Assembly (NCBI RefSeq): GCF_011089895.1
Contig: NZ_JAANAT010000001.1
Span: forward strand, 2,728,001-2,792,000
DNA: 64,000 nt
Direction: 5' to 3'
Source of the DNA: Mucilaginibacter inviolabilis
Lineage (GTDB): Bacteria > Bacteroidota > Bacteroidia > Sphingobacteriales > Sphingobacteriaceae
Below, in pieces: positions 34,701 through 42,956 of this stretch. Made by a program: the position numbers and the translations under genes. Position 1 is the first letter of the stretch. Each line of letters opens with the position of its first letter. The notes under the pieces are model-generated. The model worked only from the letters and a program-made list of their open reading frames with translations, ran no database searches and was not told the origin of the DNA.

Positions 34701-35098
34701 GATGAGTTGATCACTTTACCTTGTGAACCAGTAACTACTACCTCTTTTAAAGAGGTTAAATTATCCTCAAGTTTGGTATTGATCTTTTGATCCTGACCAA
34801 TTGAAAGCGTGATACCTTCCTGAACAAAATTTTTGTACCCAACAAAACTTACTTTATAGGTGTACGGCCCACCTACTCTTAAGTTTGGAATGTTGTAACG
34901 GCCATCTGCGCGGCTTACTGTAGAGTATACAGTACCAGTTGGCACGTGGGTAATGGTTACGGTAGCGCCCGGAATGGCACCCTTGGCATCAGTAATGATA
35001 CCGTTTATATTGGCGGTTGTAACACCTTGTGCAAAGGCATTCCTGTTAAGGAACATAAAACCAGCCAATAATAATAAAAGAAGTAAAGGCTTCCTCAT
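31763..35098 (-). CDS. TonB-dependent receptor, Oar-like
   Basis: A 1111-residue outer-membrane receptor. It has a signal peptide (MRKPLLLLLLLAGFMFLNRN, to AFAQG), then a carboxypeptidase-regulatory-like beta-sandwich (NINGIITDAKGAIPGATVTI), a plug domain (RQQIENLPTIARSLQDFTKL and ITVDGALFNNSFGLSGTLGG) and a long barrel to the end FQAQLGVRYIFN. No SusD partner is adjacent, which separates it from SusCD pairs and places it with Oar-like receptors. The cargo is unknown. It would take energy from a TonB protein such as the one at 19356. A 319-base AT-rich gap lies upstream. Confidence 0.92.
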   Translation of the reverse strand: MRKPLLLLLLLAGFMFLNRNAFAQGVTTANINGIITDAKGAIPGATVTITHVPTGTVYSTVSRADGRYNIPNLRVGGPYTYKVSFVGYKNFVQEGITLSIGQDQKINTKLEDNLTSLKEVVVTGSQGKVINSSRTGARETISRQQIENLPTIARSLQDFTKLTPSANGLAFGGRASTYNNITVDGALFNNSFGLSGTLGGQASSQPISLDAIDQIQVDIAPYDVRQGNFTGAGVNTVVKSGTNQVKGTVYYYGRGTKLTGYHAGTTNVPITPFDYHTDGVAVGGPIIKNKLFLFVSGEQERISQPPASVYVAGRPGLSGANVSNVQASTLDAIKAKLASYGYDPGAYENYVYRTSSNKLTAKLDWNIDKNNTLSAKYFYLKSFKDQPASNSGITNAGIGYGTTRTPGINTLPFYGSGYTINNNFNIGIVELNTRISNSMSNKLTVGYSALRDYRNFLGNGTLPMVDIGNGASDANGVVTSPANATATSFGSELYTAGNVLNTNIWQFADDFTIYSGKHEFTIGTSNQIQSYTNGFAPDYNGLYTYNSASDFINGLPAQAYTLRYSAVGSGFPFAKIKASIYSVYVQDKYHVTDNFRLTYGLRADYNVFPTSLAPNANAAALTFQGGTHVDVSKLPKNRVQLSPRVGFNWDVNGDGSTQVRGGSGLFTGPVPFVWISNQASNNGLLFGANTIVNGAKGNTPAQNQQLIFNPNVNANRPAAGAASTSYELDVADPNLKYPKIWRTNLAVDQKLPGGIIGTIEGAYTKDIRAIYHQNLVLSDGYTTLPGVEGQIQYDSKNTTPAAAAATAQNPSITGLYYMKNTSKGFSYFVTGQLQKSFTNGFAASVAYTYTKSKDVNDGGSTAATIWNTRYVAGNPNADNLSNSSYVQPNRIIATVSYRKEYAKNLATTVGLVFEASNNGSISYLTANDPNGDGATNDLMYIPKNQSDLILVAAPKAANGQVDTRTPAQIWTQLNNFINQDPYLSQHRGQYAQRNGTILPTYKRVDLHFAQDFFVKAGKTKNTIEVTFDVINFTNLLNRNWGNYQVSAISGNNFGAASVLRYMGKDATTGRATYSFPYLDANNQIPVTNSYKTDFSQFSRFQAQLGVRYIFN

Positions 35099-35417
35099 AA
35101 ATTGCTTTTTTAATTATACTTTAAGTTGATTAGCGGCAAAGATAAGTAATAGCCTGATTGCCAATGTTAATTTCATGTTAACAATTGTTCCATTTTTTTC
35201 AACATTGTCATCAATTAATAATATTAATAACAAGTAAACAGGTAGATATTCTATATCAATTTACCATTATGATATGATTATAAACACAATCCATTCTCAT
35301 TATAAAGCATTTTTCATATTTATTCTAAAGTAATAACTTGTTAATCAATACGGCAAAGATCAAAATCTTTGCCGTATTGATATTTGGATACATATCTTTG
35401 ATGCTATATAAATAAAG
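35099..35417. other. gap between receptor and lipoprotein genes
   Basis: AT-rich, with a long perfect hairpin at 35344-35381 (ATCAATACGGCAAAGAT / ATCTTTGCCGTATTGAT). The remainder would hold the receptor promoter. No gene is seen. Confidence 0.55.
35344..35381 (-). terminator. 17-bp perfect hairpin after the lipoprotein gene start region
   Basis: ATCAATACGGCAAAGAT and ATCTTTGCCGTATTGAT pair around CAAA. It lies 37 bases beyond the stop of the minus-strand lipoprotein gene at 35418. The T tract is weak, so it may protect the mRNA 3' end as much as terminate. Confidence 0.65.
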
Positions 35418-37055
35418 TTAATTTGACTTAACTTTTAGTCTGAATGCTTTTATTACAGCCACAACAGGACCGCCATTGTTAGGTACCACATTAAACGATA
35501 TGCGCAGTAAGGGAGTAGACAATATAGTACCACTATTTACAAGTTGTGGTGGCTCAGGTGAAACCGATGACCATGTGCCTTGTATGCCGCCAGGGGTAGT
35601 ACTTTGCGGCGACCAAGCCTGATATGTTAATTTTTTGTCATAAGGAAAAGCATATAACTCCAGATTATCTACATTTTCTTTTCGGATAGCGGAAGCATAT
35701 TCATTAGGATAATCAGACAGTAGTTCCTGCTTTAAATTTGTAATAGCTGCTCCTGTAGGCGAATTATTAATTACATCTGGATTAAAAATGATTGAATATG
35801 AATTTTTCTCCAACTGGTAACTTACCAAATCATAATAAGTCATATCCTGTACTGCTCTATCATCAGTTTCACCCGGTGAACTATAAGACCATGCACTTTG
35901 ACTAAAAACGCCGTCGATAACAGGCGGATTACTTAAACAAAAAAGCCCCATGGGTTTGGAATATAACGACAAAAATCCATTTACACTTGCGGTATCAGTA
36001 ATCCTCGCCCCCGGCATAATTAAACTTGGGGAAAATATTAAAGAGTTATTTTCAATGCTACCTGTTAGATTAATCTGCGCGGAAGTTTTTAGACTTACAT
36101 TTGTTACAGTTGAACTACTTTTTTCCCCTGAAGAAAAAATACCGCTCAAAACTGATTTGATAATGGATCCTGCCCCTCCTACTACTTGATTTAATCCTGT
36201 GGTTAAAATGCCTGTTAAAAACCCATCTAGCTTCAATTTTCCAATATCGCTTGCTACCGAATCTTTAAGGCCTTTATTAGCTACTGACGAAATACCGCCA
36301 AAAAGTAAATTACCAAAAAAATTACTAGATGTAGGCGCCTTAGGTTGTGTCAAAGTCCCGGTTACCGTACCTGAAGATGTTCCATTAATAGTCACATTAC
36401 TGATATTAACTGAATTTACATCCCACTCTAACAAATTTGAAATTGCATCCAATCCTTTAGTAGCCGGATCATATGCCACCTCAAATTCGGCAGCATACCA
36501 TGTTCCGCTTGCTGATGTTCTGTAAGGTTGTATCAAATTTCCAACAAGTTGTTTATTGGACATATCAACGGCATCACTCGTAGTATAATTTAATAATGAT
36601 GTCGCGCCATTTTCTTTCAGTTTAAGTGTATGTGATACATAACTACTAGGTATCGGACTGGTTGGCTTCAAATAAAAAAAAGCTCTTAACAAACCCCGGT
36701 ATTCATTATAAAGCGCAAAAAATTTTGGCGAAACATCGCGTTTTGTACTAAACGTATTATATACGAGTTGCCAGCCATCTGATTGTTTCTTATCGGTAAT
36801 AAAGGCAGCCGGAAAAGCCTGATTAGCACCAACTGCAAAAGGAGACAAGATAGTTTCAGTTCCGGGTAAAGTTGGCATTACATCAGCTGTTTCCCAATTA
36901 AAATTATCAGGCTTAATGGCCAGCGTTTTAATTAAATGCTTGTCTGGATTTTTTTTATTATCATTAACTACCGACGACTTCTTGCAGCCTGGAAACGATA
37001 GTAAAACATAACTTACAAATAAGGAGCACAGGAAAAATAATTTTAAAGTTTTCAT
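35418..37055 (-). CDS. large lipoprotein of unknown function
   Basis: A 545-residue protein with a lipoprotein signal (MKTLKLFFLCSLFVSYVLLS, then FPGCKK), so the mature N-terminus would be Cys near 24. The rest is rich in Ser, Thr and Asn with short beta-type stretches. A central Gly/Ser-rich part (FGGISSVANKGLKDSVASDI, then ILTTGLNQVVGGAGSIIKSV) looks like a low-complexity linker. The C-terminus NVVPNNGGPVVAVIKAFRLK resembles a surface beta-domain. I do not recognise a family. It is on the same strand as the TonB receptor but upstream of it, with a hairpin between, so a functional link is only possible. Confidence 0.78.
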   Translation of the reverse strand: MKTLKLFFLCSLFVSYVLLSFPGCKKSSVVNDNKKNPDKHLIKTLAIKPDNFNWETADVMPTLPGTETILSPFAVGANQAFPAAFITDKKQSDGWQLVYNTFSTKRDVSPKFFALYNEYRGLLRAFFYLKPTSPIPSSYVSHTLKLKENGATSLLNYTTSDAVDMSNKQLVGNLIQPYRTSASGTWYAAEFEVAYDPATKGLDAISNLLEWDVNSVNISNVTINGTSSGTVTGTLTQPKAPTSSNFFGNLLFGGISSVANKGLKDSVASDIGKLKLDGFLTGILTTGLNQVVGGAGSIIKSVLSGIFSSGEKSSSTVTNVSLKTSAQINLTGSIENNSLIFSPSLIMPGARITDTASVNGFLSLYSKPMGLFCLSNPPVIDGVFSQSAWSYSSPGETDDRAVQDMTYYDLVSYQLEKNSYSIIFNPDVINNSPTGAAITNLKQELLSDYPNEYASAIRKENVDNLELYAFPYDKKLTYQAWSPQSTTPGGIQGTWSSVSPEPPQLVNSGTILSTPLLRISFNVVPNNGGPVVAVIKAFRLKVKSN

Positions 37056-37438
37056 AGTATTGATTAATATTAAAAATCACAATATAGATATATAATATAT
37101 TTCAACATATTAAAAAAGTGTTATACTTTCTTTAACAAGGTGAGCTATAATCGCTTATATACAAACTTTACTATAAAGCGTAAGAATATCTTATTCATAC
37201 AATAAATAATATAAGATAAGACACTTGTAGCTAGAAAAAGTATTCATATTGTATAGCTCAAGAAAACTTAACCTTAATTTAACAGTACCTAGGAACAGCT
37301 CTAAATGACATTCTATTGATTTTTCCTTTTCAGCCCTTTTACTTAGCTTTGGGCCATTAAAATTAACGCCTGTGTGCAACAACACAGTTTAGCTTTAATC
37401 CGTACAAAGCGAAAATTTAAATTATACATCATTAAAAT
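37056..37438. other. divergent gap before lpdA
   Basis: 383 AT-rich bases between the lipoprotein gene (minus) and lpdA (plus). I find no convincing gene, repeat or structured RNA here. Both promoters should lie inside it. Confidence 0.45.
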
Positions 37439-38830
37439 ATGGATTACGATTTAATTGTTATAGGATCAGGCCCGGGTGGTTACGTAGCAGCTATCCGCGC
37501 TTCCCAACTTGGTTTAAAAACTGCTGTTATTGAAAAAGAGTCAGTAGGCGGCATATGTCTTAACTGGGGTTGTATCCCTACTAAAGCCTTATTAAAAAGC
37601 GCCCAGGTATTTGAATACATCAACCACGCTTCTGACTATGGCATCAATGTAAACGGTACCGGTGAGGTTAATTTTGAATCGGTTATTAAACGCAGCCGTG
37701 GTGTTGCTGATGGCATGAGCAAAGGCATCCAGTTTTTGATGAAGAAAAACAAGATCGATGTAGTTGCCGGTTTTGGTAAATTAAAATCAAAAGGTGTTGT
37801 TGAAGTAAAGGCCACTGATGGCTCAACCAAACAGATCACCGCTAAACATATTATACTGGCCACTGGTGGCCGCTCACGCGAATTACCAAACCTGAAACAG
37901 GATGGTAAAAAAGTGATCGGTTACCGCGAAGCTATGTCGTTACCAAAACAACCAAAATCAATAGTGGTTGTAGGTTCTGGCGCTATCGGTATCGAATTTG
38001 CTTATTTCTACAACTCTATCGGCACTAAAGTTACCGTGGTAGAGTATTTAGATAACATCGTTCCACTGGAGGATGAAGAAGTTTCAAAAGGACTGAACCG
38101 TATTCTGAAAAAACAAGGCATCAACATCATGACCAGCGCTAATGTAGAGTCTGTTGATACCAGCGGCGAACTTTGCAAAGTGAACGTTAAAACCGCATCA
38201 GGTGTTGAGGTATTGGAAGCCGAAGTTGTATTATCAGCCGTAGGTATCTCTACCAATCTTGAAGGTATTGGTTTAGAAGAGAACGGCGTTAAAACCGATA
38301 AAGGCAAAGTACTGGTTGATGATTTTTACCGTACCAATGTAGAAGGCGTTTACGCTATTGGCGATATTGTAAAAGGTCAGGCCCTGGCGCACGTAGCCTC
38401 TGCCGAAGGCATCATTTGCGTAGAGAAAATTGCAGGTCAAAATCCTGAACCTTTGAACTACAATAATATGCCGGGTTGTACTTATTGCTCACCAGAAGTA
38501 GCATCTGTAGGATACACCGAAAAAGCAGCTAAAGAAGCCGGTTACGAAATCAAAGTGGGTAAATTTCCATTCTCGGCATCAGGCAAAGCCAGTGCTGCCG
38601 GTAATAAAGATGGCTTTGTAAAACTGATATTTGACGCCAAATACGGCGAATTCCTGGGCGCGCATATGCTGGGCAATAACGTTACCGAACTGATTGCCGA
38701 AGTTGTTACAGCCCGTAAGCTGGAAGCTACCGGTCATGAGATCATCAAATCGGTACACCCGCACCCAACCATGAGCGAAGCTGTAATGGAAGCCGCTGCT
38801 GAAGCATACGGTGAGTGTATACACTTGTAG
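37439..38830 (+). CDS. lpdA: dihydrolipoyl dehydrogenase (E3)
   Basis: A 463-residue flavoprotein disulfide reductase, re-oxidising dihydrolipoamide in pyruvate and 2-oxoglutarate dehydrogenase complexes. FAD binding is at VIGSGPGGYVAAIRASQLGL, and the redox disulfide is C40/C45 in GGICLNWGCIPTKALL. NAD binding is at VVVGSGAIGIEFAYFYNSIG, and the catalytic His-Glu pair is in SVHPHPTMSEAVMEA at the C-terminus. Length is normal. It is not beside other subunits of the complexes, as is common in this group. A hairpin terminator overlapping a word repeat follows. Confidence 0.95.
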   Translation: MDYDLIVIGSGPGGYVAAIRASQLGLKTAVIEKESVGGICLNWGCIPTKALLKSAQVFEYINHASDYGINVNGTGEVNFESVIKRSRGVADGMSKGIQFLMKKNKIDVVAGFGKLKSKGVVEVKATDGSTKQITAKHIILATGGRSRELPNLKQDGKKVIGYREAMSLPKQPKSIVVVGSGAIGIEFAYFYNSIGTKVTVVEYLDNIVPLEDEEVSKGLNRILKKQGINIMTSANVESVDTSGELCKVNVKTASGVEVLEAEVVLSAVGISTNLEGIGLEENGVKTDKGKVLVDDFYRTNVEGVYAIGDIVKGQALAHVASAEGIICVEKIAGQNPEPLNYNNMPGCTYCSPEVASVGYTEKAAKEAGYEIKVGKFPFSASGKASAAGNKDGFVKLIFDAKYGEFLGAHMLGNNVTELIAEVVTARKLEATGHEIIKSVHPHPTMSEAVMEAAAEAYGECIHL

Positions 38831-38835
38831 TTGTA

Positions 38836-39022
38836 AGTCAAAATTCAAAAATAAAAAGTCAAAAGCCGGTCGCTTACATAGCAGCCGGCTTTTGTTTTTA
38901 TATCAATCGGAATGGAGATTTTGATTTTTACTTTTGATTTAATCAGCCGGAACAGAATTTTTGAATTTTGATTTTTTACTTTTGACTTAGCGAAGCCTGA
39001 ACTTTTGAATTTTGACTTACCT
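38836..39022. repeat. word-type inverted repeat with terminator (TCAAAATTCAAAA)
   Basis: GTCAAAATTCAAAAATAAAA and AGTCAAAAG after lpdA are complemented by CTTTTGACTTAGCGAAGCC, CTTTTGAATTTTGACTTACC before the next start. A terminator hairpin (AAAAGCCGG / CCGGCTTTT, about 38861-38893) is embedded in the left arm. The right arm ends five bases before the MBL hydrolase ATG. Confidence 0.75.
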
Positions 39023-39025
39023 ACT

Positions 39026-39865
39026 ATGAAACTCCACACGATAGATACCGGTTTTTTTAAGTTGGATGGCGGCGCCATGTTTGGCGTAGTACCCAAAACT
39101 ATCTGGAACAAAACCAATCCTGCCGACGATAATAACCTCTGCACCTGGGCTATGCGCTGCCTGCTGGTAGAGGATGGTAAGCGGCTAACCCTGATCGATA
39201 CCGGCATCGGCAATAAACAGGACGAAAAATTCTTCAGTCATTATTACCTGCATGGCACTGCCACTATGGATAGTTCGCTGGCAGCCCTGGGCTTTCACCG
39301 CGATGATATTACTGATGTATTTTTAACGCATCTGCACTTTGATCATGTTGGTGGCGCCGTATTGCGTGATGGCGATAAATTGCTCCCCGCGTTTAAAAAT
39401 GCGGTTTACTGGAGTAATCCGCAACACTGGGACTGGGCGGTAAATCCTAATGAGCGCGAAAAAGCATCGTTTTTGAAAGAGAATATCATCCCCATACAAC
39501 AAAGCGGGCAATTACAGTTTGTGGATAGTACAGATGGCATAAAATTTACAGAAAATTTTCATATACGCTTTGTTTATGGCCATACCGACGCTATGATGCT
39601 GCCATTGATCAATTATAAAGACAAAAAGATATTGTATATGGCAGATCTGCTGCCATCTGTCGGGCATCTGCCACTCCCCTATGTAATGGCTTATGACATG
39701 TTTCCGCTTAAAACACTGGGCGAAAAGAAACTATTTTTAAATGAAGCCGTAGATCAGGAATATATTCTGTATTTTGAACACGATCCTGTTAATGAATGTT
39801 GTATATTACAACAAACAGAGCGTGGGCCAAGGCTAAAAGAGGCGTTTAAATTAAGCGATATTTAA
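39026..39865 (+). CDS. MBL-fold metallo-hydrolase
   Basis: A 279-residue metallo-beta-lactamase-fold hydrolase from the ATG at 39026; the frame starts earlier, inside the preceding repeat, and I discard those seven residues. Zinc ligands are in FLTHLHFDHVGG (HxHxDH), the later His in VYGHTDAMM, the Asp in LYMADLLPS and the His in YFEHDPV. It resembles the AHL-lactonase-like / quorum-quenching branch of the fold, but that does not fix the substrate. It sits between lpdA and rpoD on the same strand, separated from each by structured gaps, and is probably transcribed alone. Confidence 0.88.
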   Translation: MKLHTIDTGFFKLDGGAMFGVVPKTIWNKTNPADDNNLCTWAMRCLLVEDGKRLTLIDTGIGNKQDEKFFSHYYLHGTATMDSSLAALGFHRDDITDVFLTHLHFDHVGGAVLRDGDKLLPAFKNAVYWSNPQHWDWAVNPNEREKASFLKENIIPIQQSGQLQFVDSTDGIKFTENFHIRFVYGHTDAMMLPLINYKDKKILYMADLLPSVGHLPLPYVMAYDMFPLKTLGEKKLFLNEAVDQEYILYFEHDPVNECCILQQTERGPRLKEAFKLSDI

Positions 39866-39980
39866 TAAGTGTTTTAAGAACACCGCAAAAATCATACCGC
39901 TTGCAGGTTTAAACAATTAATAATGTAAAAATGAACAATTTGTTAACATTGAAATAGCTAGTCATTCATAATCAACCACT

Positions 39981-40059
39981 TATAATTGCAATTTGCAGCG
40001 TATTTTTTTTTCAAATACAACTTGCAATTATATTTTTTTAGAACAATTTTATAACTTTG
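39981..40059 (+). promoter_or_regulatory. rpoD upstream dyad and -7 box
   Basis: TATAATTGCAA (39981-39991) and TTGCAATTATA (40022-40032) are perfect inverted repeats, and GTATTT / AAATAC between them extends the pairing. Twenty bases later TAACTTTG (40052-40059) matches TAnnTTTG; no good -33 box lies 19 bases before it, where the dyad ends. The dyad may be a control site for the sigma gene. Confidence 0.6.
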
Positions 40060-40103
40060 CACGTTCTGTACTAAATAGAAAGTACCGAAGGTTTATTAAA
40101 TAA

Positions 40104-40964
40104 ATGAGACAACTCAAAATAACGCAATCCATTACCAATCGCGAGTCACAATCGCTGGACAAATATCTTCACGAGATTGGTAAAGTTGATCTGATAACTG
40201 CCGAAGAAGAAGTAATATTAGCTCAAAAAATACGCGAGGGCGACCAGGCGGCTTTGGAACGTTTAACCAAAACCAACTTACGCTTTGTGGTGTCTGTTGC
40301 TAAACAATATCAAAACCAGGGTTTAACCCTGGGCGATTTGATTAATGAGGGTAACCTCGGTTTGATCAAAGCGGCTAAACGTTTCGATGAAACCAAGGGT
40401 TTTAAATTCATCTCCTACGCGGTATGGTGGATCCGCCAGTCGATCCTGCAGGCTATTGCCGAGCAATCACGTATTGTGCGTTTACCGCTAAACCAGGTAG
40501 GCTCATTAAGTAAGATCAGCAAAGCGTTCTCCAAACTGGAGCAGGAATATGAGCGTGAACCTTCACCGGAAGAACTTGCTGATATCCTGGAAACAACTGT
40601 CGACAAGATCTCTGATACGCTGAGCAATTCAGGTCGTCATGTATCTATGGATGCGCCGTTTGTACAGGGCGAGGAAAACACCCTGCTCGACGTACTCGAA
40701 AATCAGGAACCTAACACCGACTCCATACTGATCAACGAGTCATTATCGGAAGAGATCAAACGCTCACTTTCAACCTTAACAGAGCGCGAACGTGAAATCA
40801 TCGTACTGTTCTTTGGTTTAGGAACCAACCATCCGCTTTCATTAGAAGAGATTGGCGAGAAGTTTAACCTTACCCGTGAACGTGTACGCCAGATCAAGGA
40901 TAAAGCGTTACAACGCTTACGTCACACCTCCAGAAGCAAAATCTTAAAATCATACCTGGGTTAA
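40104..40964 (+). CDS. rpoD: primary RNA polymerase sigma factor (sigma-70, Bacteroidota type)
   Basis: A 286-residue primary sigma factor lacking the long N-terminal region of proteobacterial sigma-70, as is normal in Bacteroidota. Region 1.2 is [20 protein letters not shown]. Region 2 contains [40 protein letters not shown] and [20 protein letters not shown]. Region 4 contains [20 protein letters not shown] for the -33 element. It recognises promoters such as that of tRNA-His here. A dyad lies upstream and a strong terminator downstream, so it is a single-gene unit. Confidence 0.96.
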   Translation: MRQLKITQSITNRESQSLDKYLHEIGKVDLITAEEEVILAQKIREGDQAALERLTKTNLRFVVSVAKQYQNQGLTLGDLINEGNLGLIKAAKRFDETKGFKFISYAVWWIRQSILQAIAEQSRIVRLPLNQVGSLSKISKAFSKLEQEYEREPSPEELADILETTVDKISDTLSNSGRHVSMDAPFVQGEENTLLDVLENQEPNTDSILINESLSEEIKRSLSTLTEREREIIVLFFGLGTNHPLSLEEIGEKFNLTRERVRQIKDKALQRLRHTSRSKILKSYLG

Positions 40965-40986
40965 TCTATAAACCCGCAACATATTT

Positions 40987-41017
40987 AAAAGCCACCGGTA
41001 ATACTGGTGGCTTTTTT
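40987..41017 (+). terminator. terminator of rpoD
   Basis: AAAAGCCACC and GGTGGCTTTT pair around a loop of nine bases, followed by more T, 22 bases after the rpoD stop. Confidence 0.92.
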
Positions 41018-41036
41018 GTTCTTTATAAGAATGCCT

Positions 41037-41098
41037 GTTAGAAGACGCAAGTATGCGTCTCTACAATTTTTTCCCGTAGAGACGCATACTTACGTCTC
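41037..41098. repeat. AGACGCAAGTATGCGTCTCT inverted repeat
   Basis: AGACGCAAGTATGCGTCTCT is followed by a pyrimidine-rich loop and AGAGACGCATACTTACGTCT. Each arm also has its own AGACGCA / TGCGTCT palindrome. It is a REP-like unit in the rpoD-SDR gap. Confidence 0.82.
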
Positions 41099-41205
41099 CC
41101 CACAAATACCACCTGAGCTTTTCAACACATAAACATGAGCTATTAAACACAATCAAATAAGCTGTTTATGCTCAACTTTGTTTCATCAATTCAAACAAAA
41201 AGAAA

Positions 41206-42030
41206 ATGAACAAAGTAATTTTAATAACAGGCGCTTCATCAGGTATCGGAAAAGAAAGCGCCAAATATTTCGCCGCCAAAGGCTGGCATGTCATAGCCAC
41301 CATGCGCAATCCCGAAAAAGAAACAGAATTAAATACTATCGATAACATCCTGGTAACCAAACTAGATGTGCAGGATACCAGCTCAATAGCCCATGCCATT
41401 GAAACCGGCATCAGCCATTTTGGTCACATAGATGCACTGGTAAACAATGCAGGTTACGGCCAGATGGGCATTTTTGAGGCCATGAGCAAAGAACAGGTGA
41501 TCAATCAGCTTGAGGTAAATGTTTTTGGGGTGATGGACACTGTTAAAGCCATCTTACCTCATTTTCGCGAGCGTAAACAAGGCACCATAGTCAACGTAAG
41601 TTCCGGAGCAGGTAAATTTACCTTACCCATGTTATCTATGTACTCGGCATCCAAATTCGCGCTGGAGGGTTTTTCTGAGGCATTATCCTTTGAGCTGTCA
41701 ACACTTAACATCAAGGTTAAAATAGTTGAACCAGGTGGTACTACTACCAATTTCGGCAAGACCAGCCAGGATGTTTTTGCCGCGGGCATTGCAGATTATG
41801 ATCCGTTTTTGGCTGCCGCAGGTAAAATGTTTGATGCCATGCGCAACGGGTTGGTAACCGCCGAAGATGTGGCTGCGCTGATTTATGAAGCCGCAACCGA
41901 TAATACCGACACGCTGCGTTACGTCATAGGCAATGATGATTTTATGTTACGCATGAAGGCCCGCGAAGAAATGGCAGACCAGGATTACATGAATTTAATG
42001 CGCAGTAGTTTTGAAAAACATTTAAGTTAA
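41206..42030 (+). CDS. short-chain dehydrogenase/reductase
   Basis: A 274-residue classical SDR. The cofactor motif is ILITGASSGIGKESAKYFAA (TGxxxGIG), NNAGYG marks the NAG motif, and the catalytic Ser-Tyr-Lys is in NVSSGAGKFTLPMLSMYSAS followed by KFALEGF (YxxxK). The Arg after the second strand (ATMRNPEKE) suggests NADPH. Substrate is unknown. An AraC gene lies 55 bases downstream with a perfect hairpin between, and is its likely regulator. Confidence 0.93.
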   Translation: MNKVILITGASSGIGKESAKYFAAKGWHVIATMRNPEKETELNTIDNILVTKLDVQDTSSIAHAIETGISHFGHIDALVNNAGYGQMGIFEAMSKEQVINQLEVNVFGVMDTVKAILPHFRERKQGTIVNVSSGAGKFTLPMLSMYSASKFALEGFSEALSFELSTLNIKVKIVEPGGTTTNFGKTSQDVFAAGIADYDPFLAAAGKMFDAMRNGLVTAEDVAALIYEAATDNTDTLRYVIGNDDFMLRMKAREEMADQDYMNLMRSSFEKHLS

Positions 42031-42041
42031 AACCTGACTTT

Positions 42042-42068
42042 CAGAATAGCTGTAATACAGCTATTCTG
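42042..42068 (+). terminator. 13-bp perfect hairpin between SDR and AraC genes
   Basis: CAGAATAGCTGTA and TACAGCTATTCTG meet around one A. It lies between the SDR stop and the AraC start, 17 bases before the latter. It could cut down read-through or block the AraC ribosome site. Confidence 0.65.
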
Positions 42069-42085
42069 CTTAACTTTAATTGATC

Positions 42086-42880
42086 ATGAGCCAGGAGAAA
42101 TTACCGTATATAGTTTACTCGTGTTATTTTAATGCCAGTCGCGGTGGTGAGCACTTTATAGCCGATCATATTTTCAGTTACCAGATTTCGGGCTCCATTG
42201 TGACCAACGACGGGCAGCGGGAATATGTTTTTGCCGAAGGCGATTTCAGGTTCAGCAGACGTAATCAGCTTACCAAGTATGTAAAGATCCCGCCACCAAA
42301 TGGTTCATTTAAAACCGTCGCTATATTTTTTGATCAGCAAACATTGCGCGAATTCAGCGATACCTTTGGTTACACTGCTTCAAAAAAAGAGCCGACACCC
42401 GGGCTTATTAAACTCCCCGCGAGCAAGCTCTATAAAAATTTTATCGACTCCCTGCTCCCCTACCTGGAATCAGAACAACTGCATGACCAGGAACTATTTA
42501 AACTCAAAGTAAAGGAAGCCCTACATATCCTGCTCAAAGTAAACCCTGAATTAAAAAATATCCTGTTTGATTTTACCGAACCCGGAAAAATTGACCTGGA
42601 AGGCTTTATGCAAAAGAACTTCCATTTTAAAGTAGGCCTAAACCGTTTTGCCTATCTTACCGGTCGCAGTTTGGCTACTTTTAAGCGCGATTTTGAAAAG
42701 ATCTTCAATACCTCACCCAGTCGCTGGCTCACCAGGCGCCGCCTGCAGGAGGCCTATTACCTCATCAAAGAGCAAGGTAAGCGGCCATCAGAAGTATACT
42801 TCGATTTGGGCTTTGAAGATTTTTCCCATTTCTCTTATGCTTTCCGGCAGGCTTACGGGGCAGCCCCTACTAAGATCTAA
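42086..42880 (+). CDS. AraC-family transcriptional regulator
   Basis: A 264-residue regulator starting at the ATG at 42086; an earlier TTG adds only two residues. The N-terminal half is a cupin-like domain (FSYQISGSIVTNDGQREYVF). The C-terminal half has two helix-turn-helix units, with FAYLTGRSLATFKRDFEKIF, PSRWLTRRRLQEAYYLIKEQ, and the signature YFDLGFEDFSHFSYAFRQAY followed by GAAPTKI. It follows the SDR gene on the same strand, so it probably senses a small molecule and controls that gene. Confidence 0.9.
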   Translation: MSQEKLPYIVYSCYFNASRGGEHFIADHIFSYQISGSIVTNDGQREYVFAEGDFRFSRRNQLTKYVKIPPPNGSFKTVAIFFDQQTLREFSDTFGYTASKKEPTPGLIKLPASKLYKNFIDSLLPYLESEQLHDQELFKLKVKEALHILLKVNPELKNILFDFTEPGKIDLEGFMQKNFHFKVGLNRFAYLTGRSLATFKRDFEKIFNTSPSRWLTRRRLQEAYYLIKEQGKRPSEVYFDLGFEDFSHFSYAFRQAYGAAPTKI

Positions 42881-42956
42881 AAATTGGGGCAGATGCGAGA
42901 CATAGTGATGCACCTTCCTCTACAAACAAACCCATCTCTTTTTATGTTCATAAACC

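Noticed and set aside
37191..37385. 64-codon minus-strand frame in the lpdA gap
   Set aside because: No leader, no protein-like pattern, AT-driven composition.
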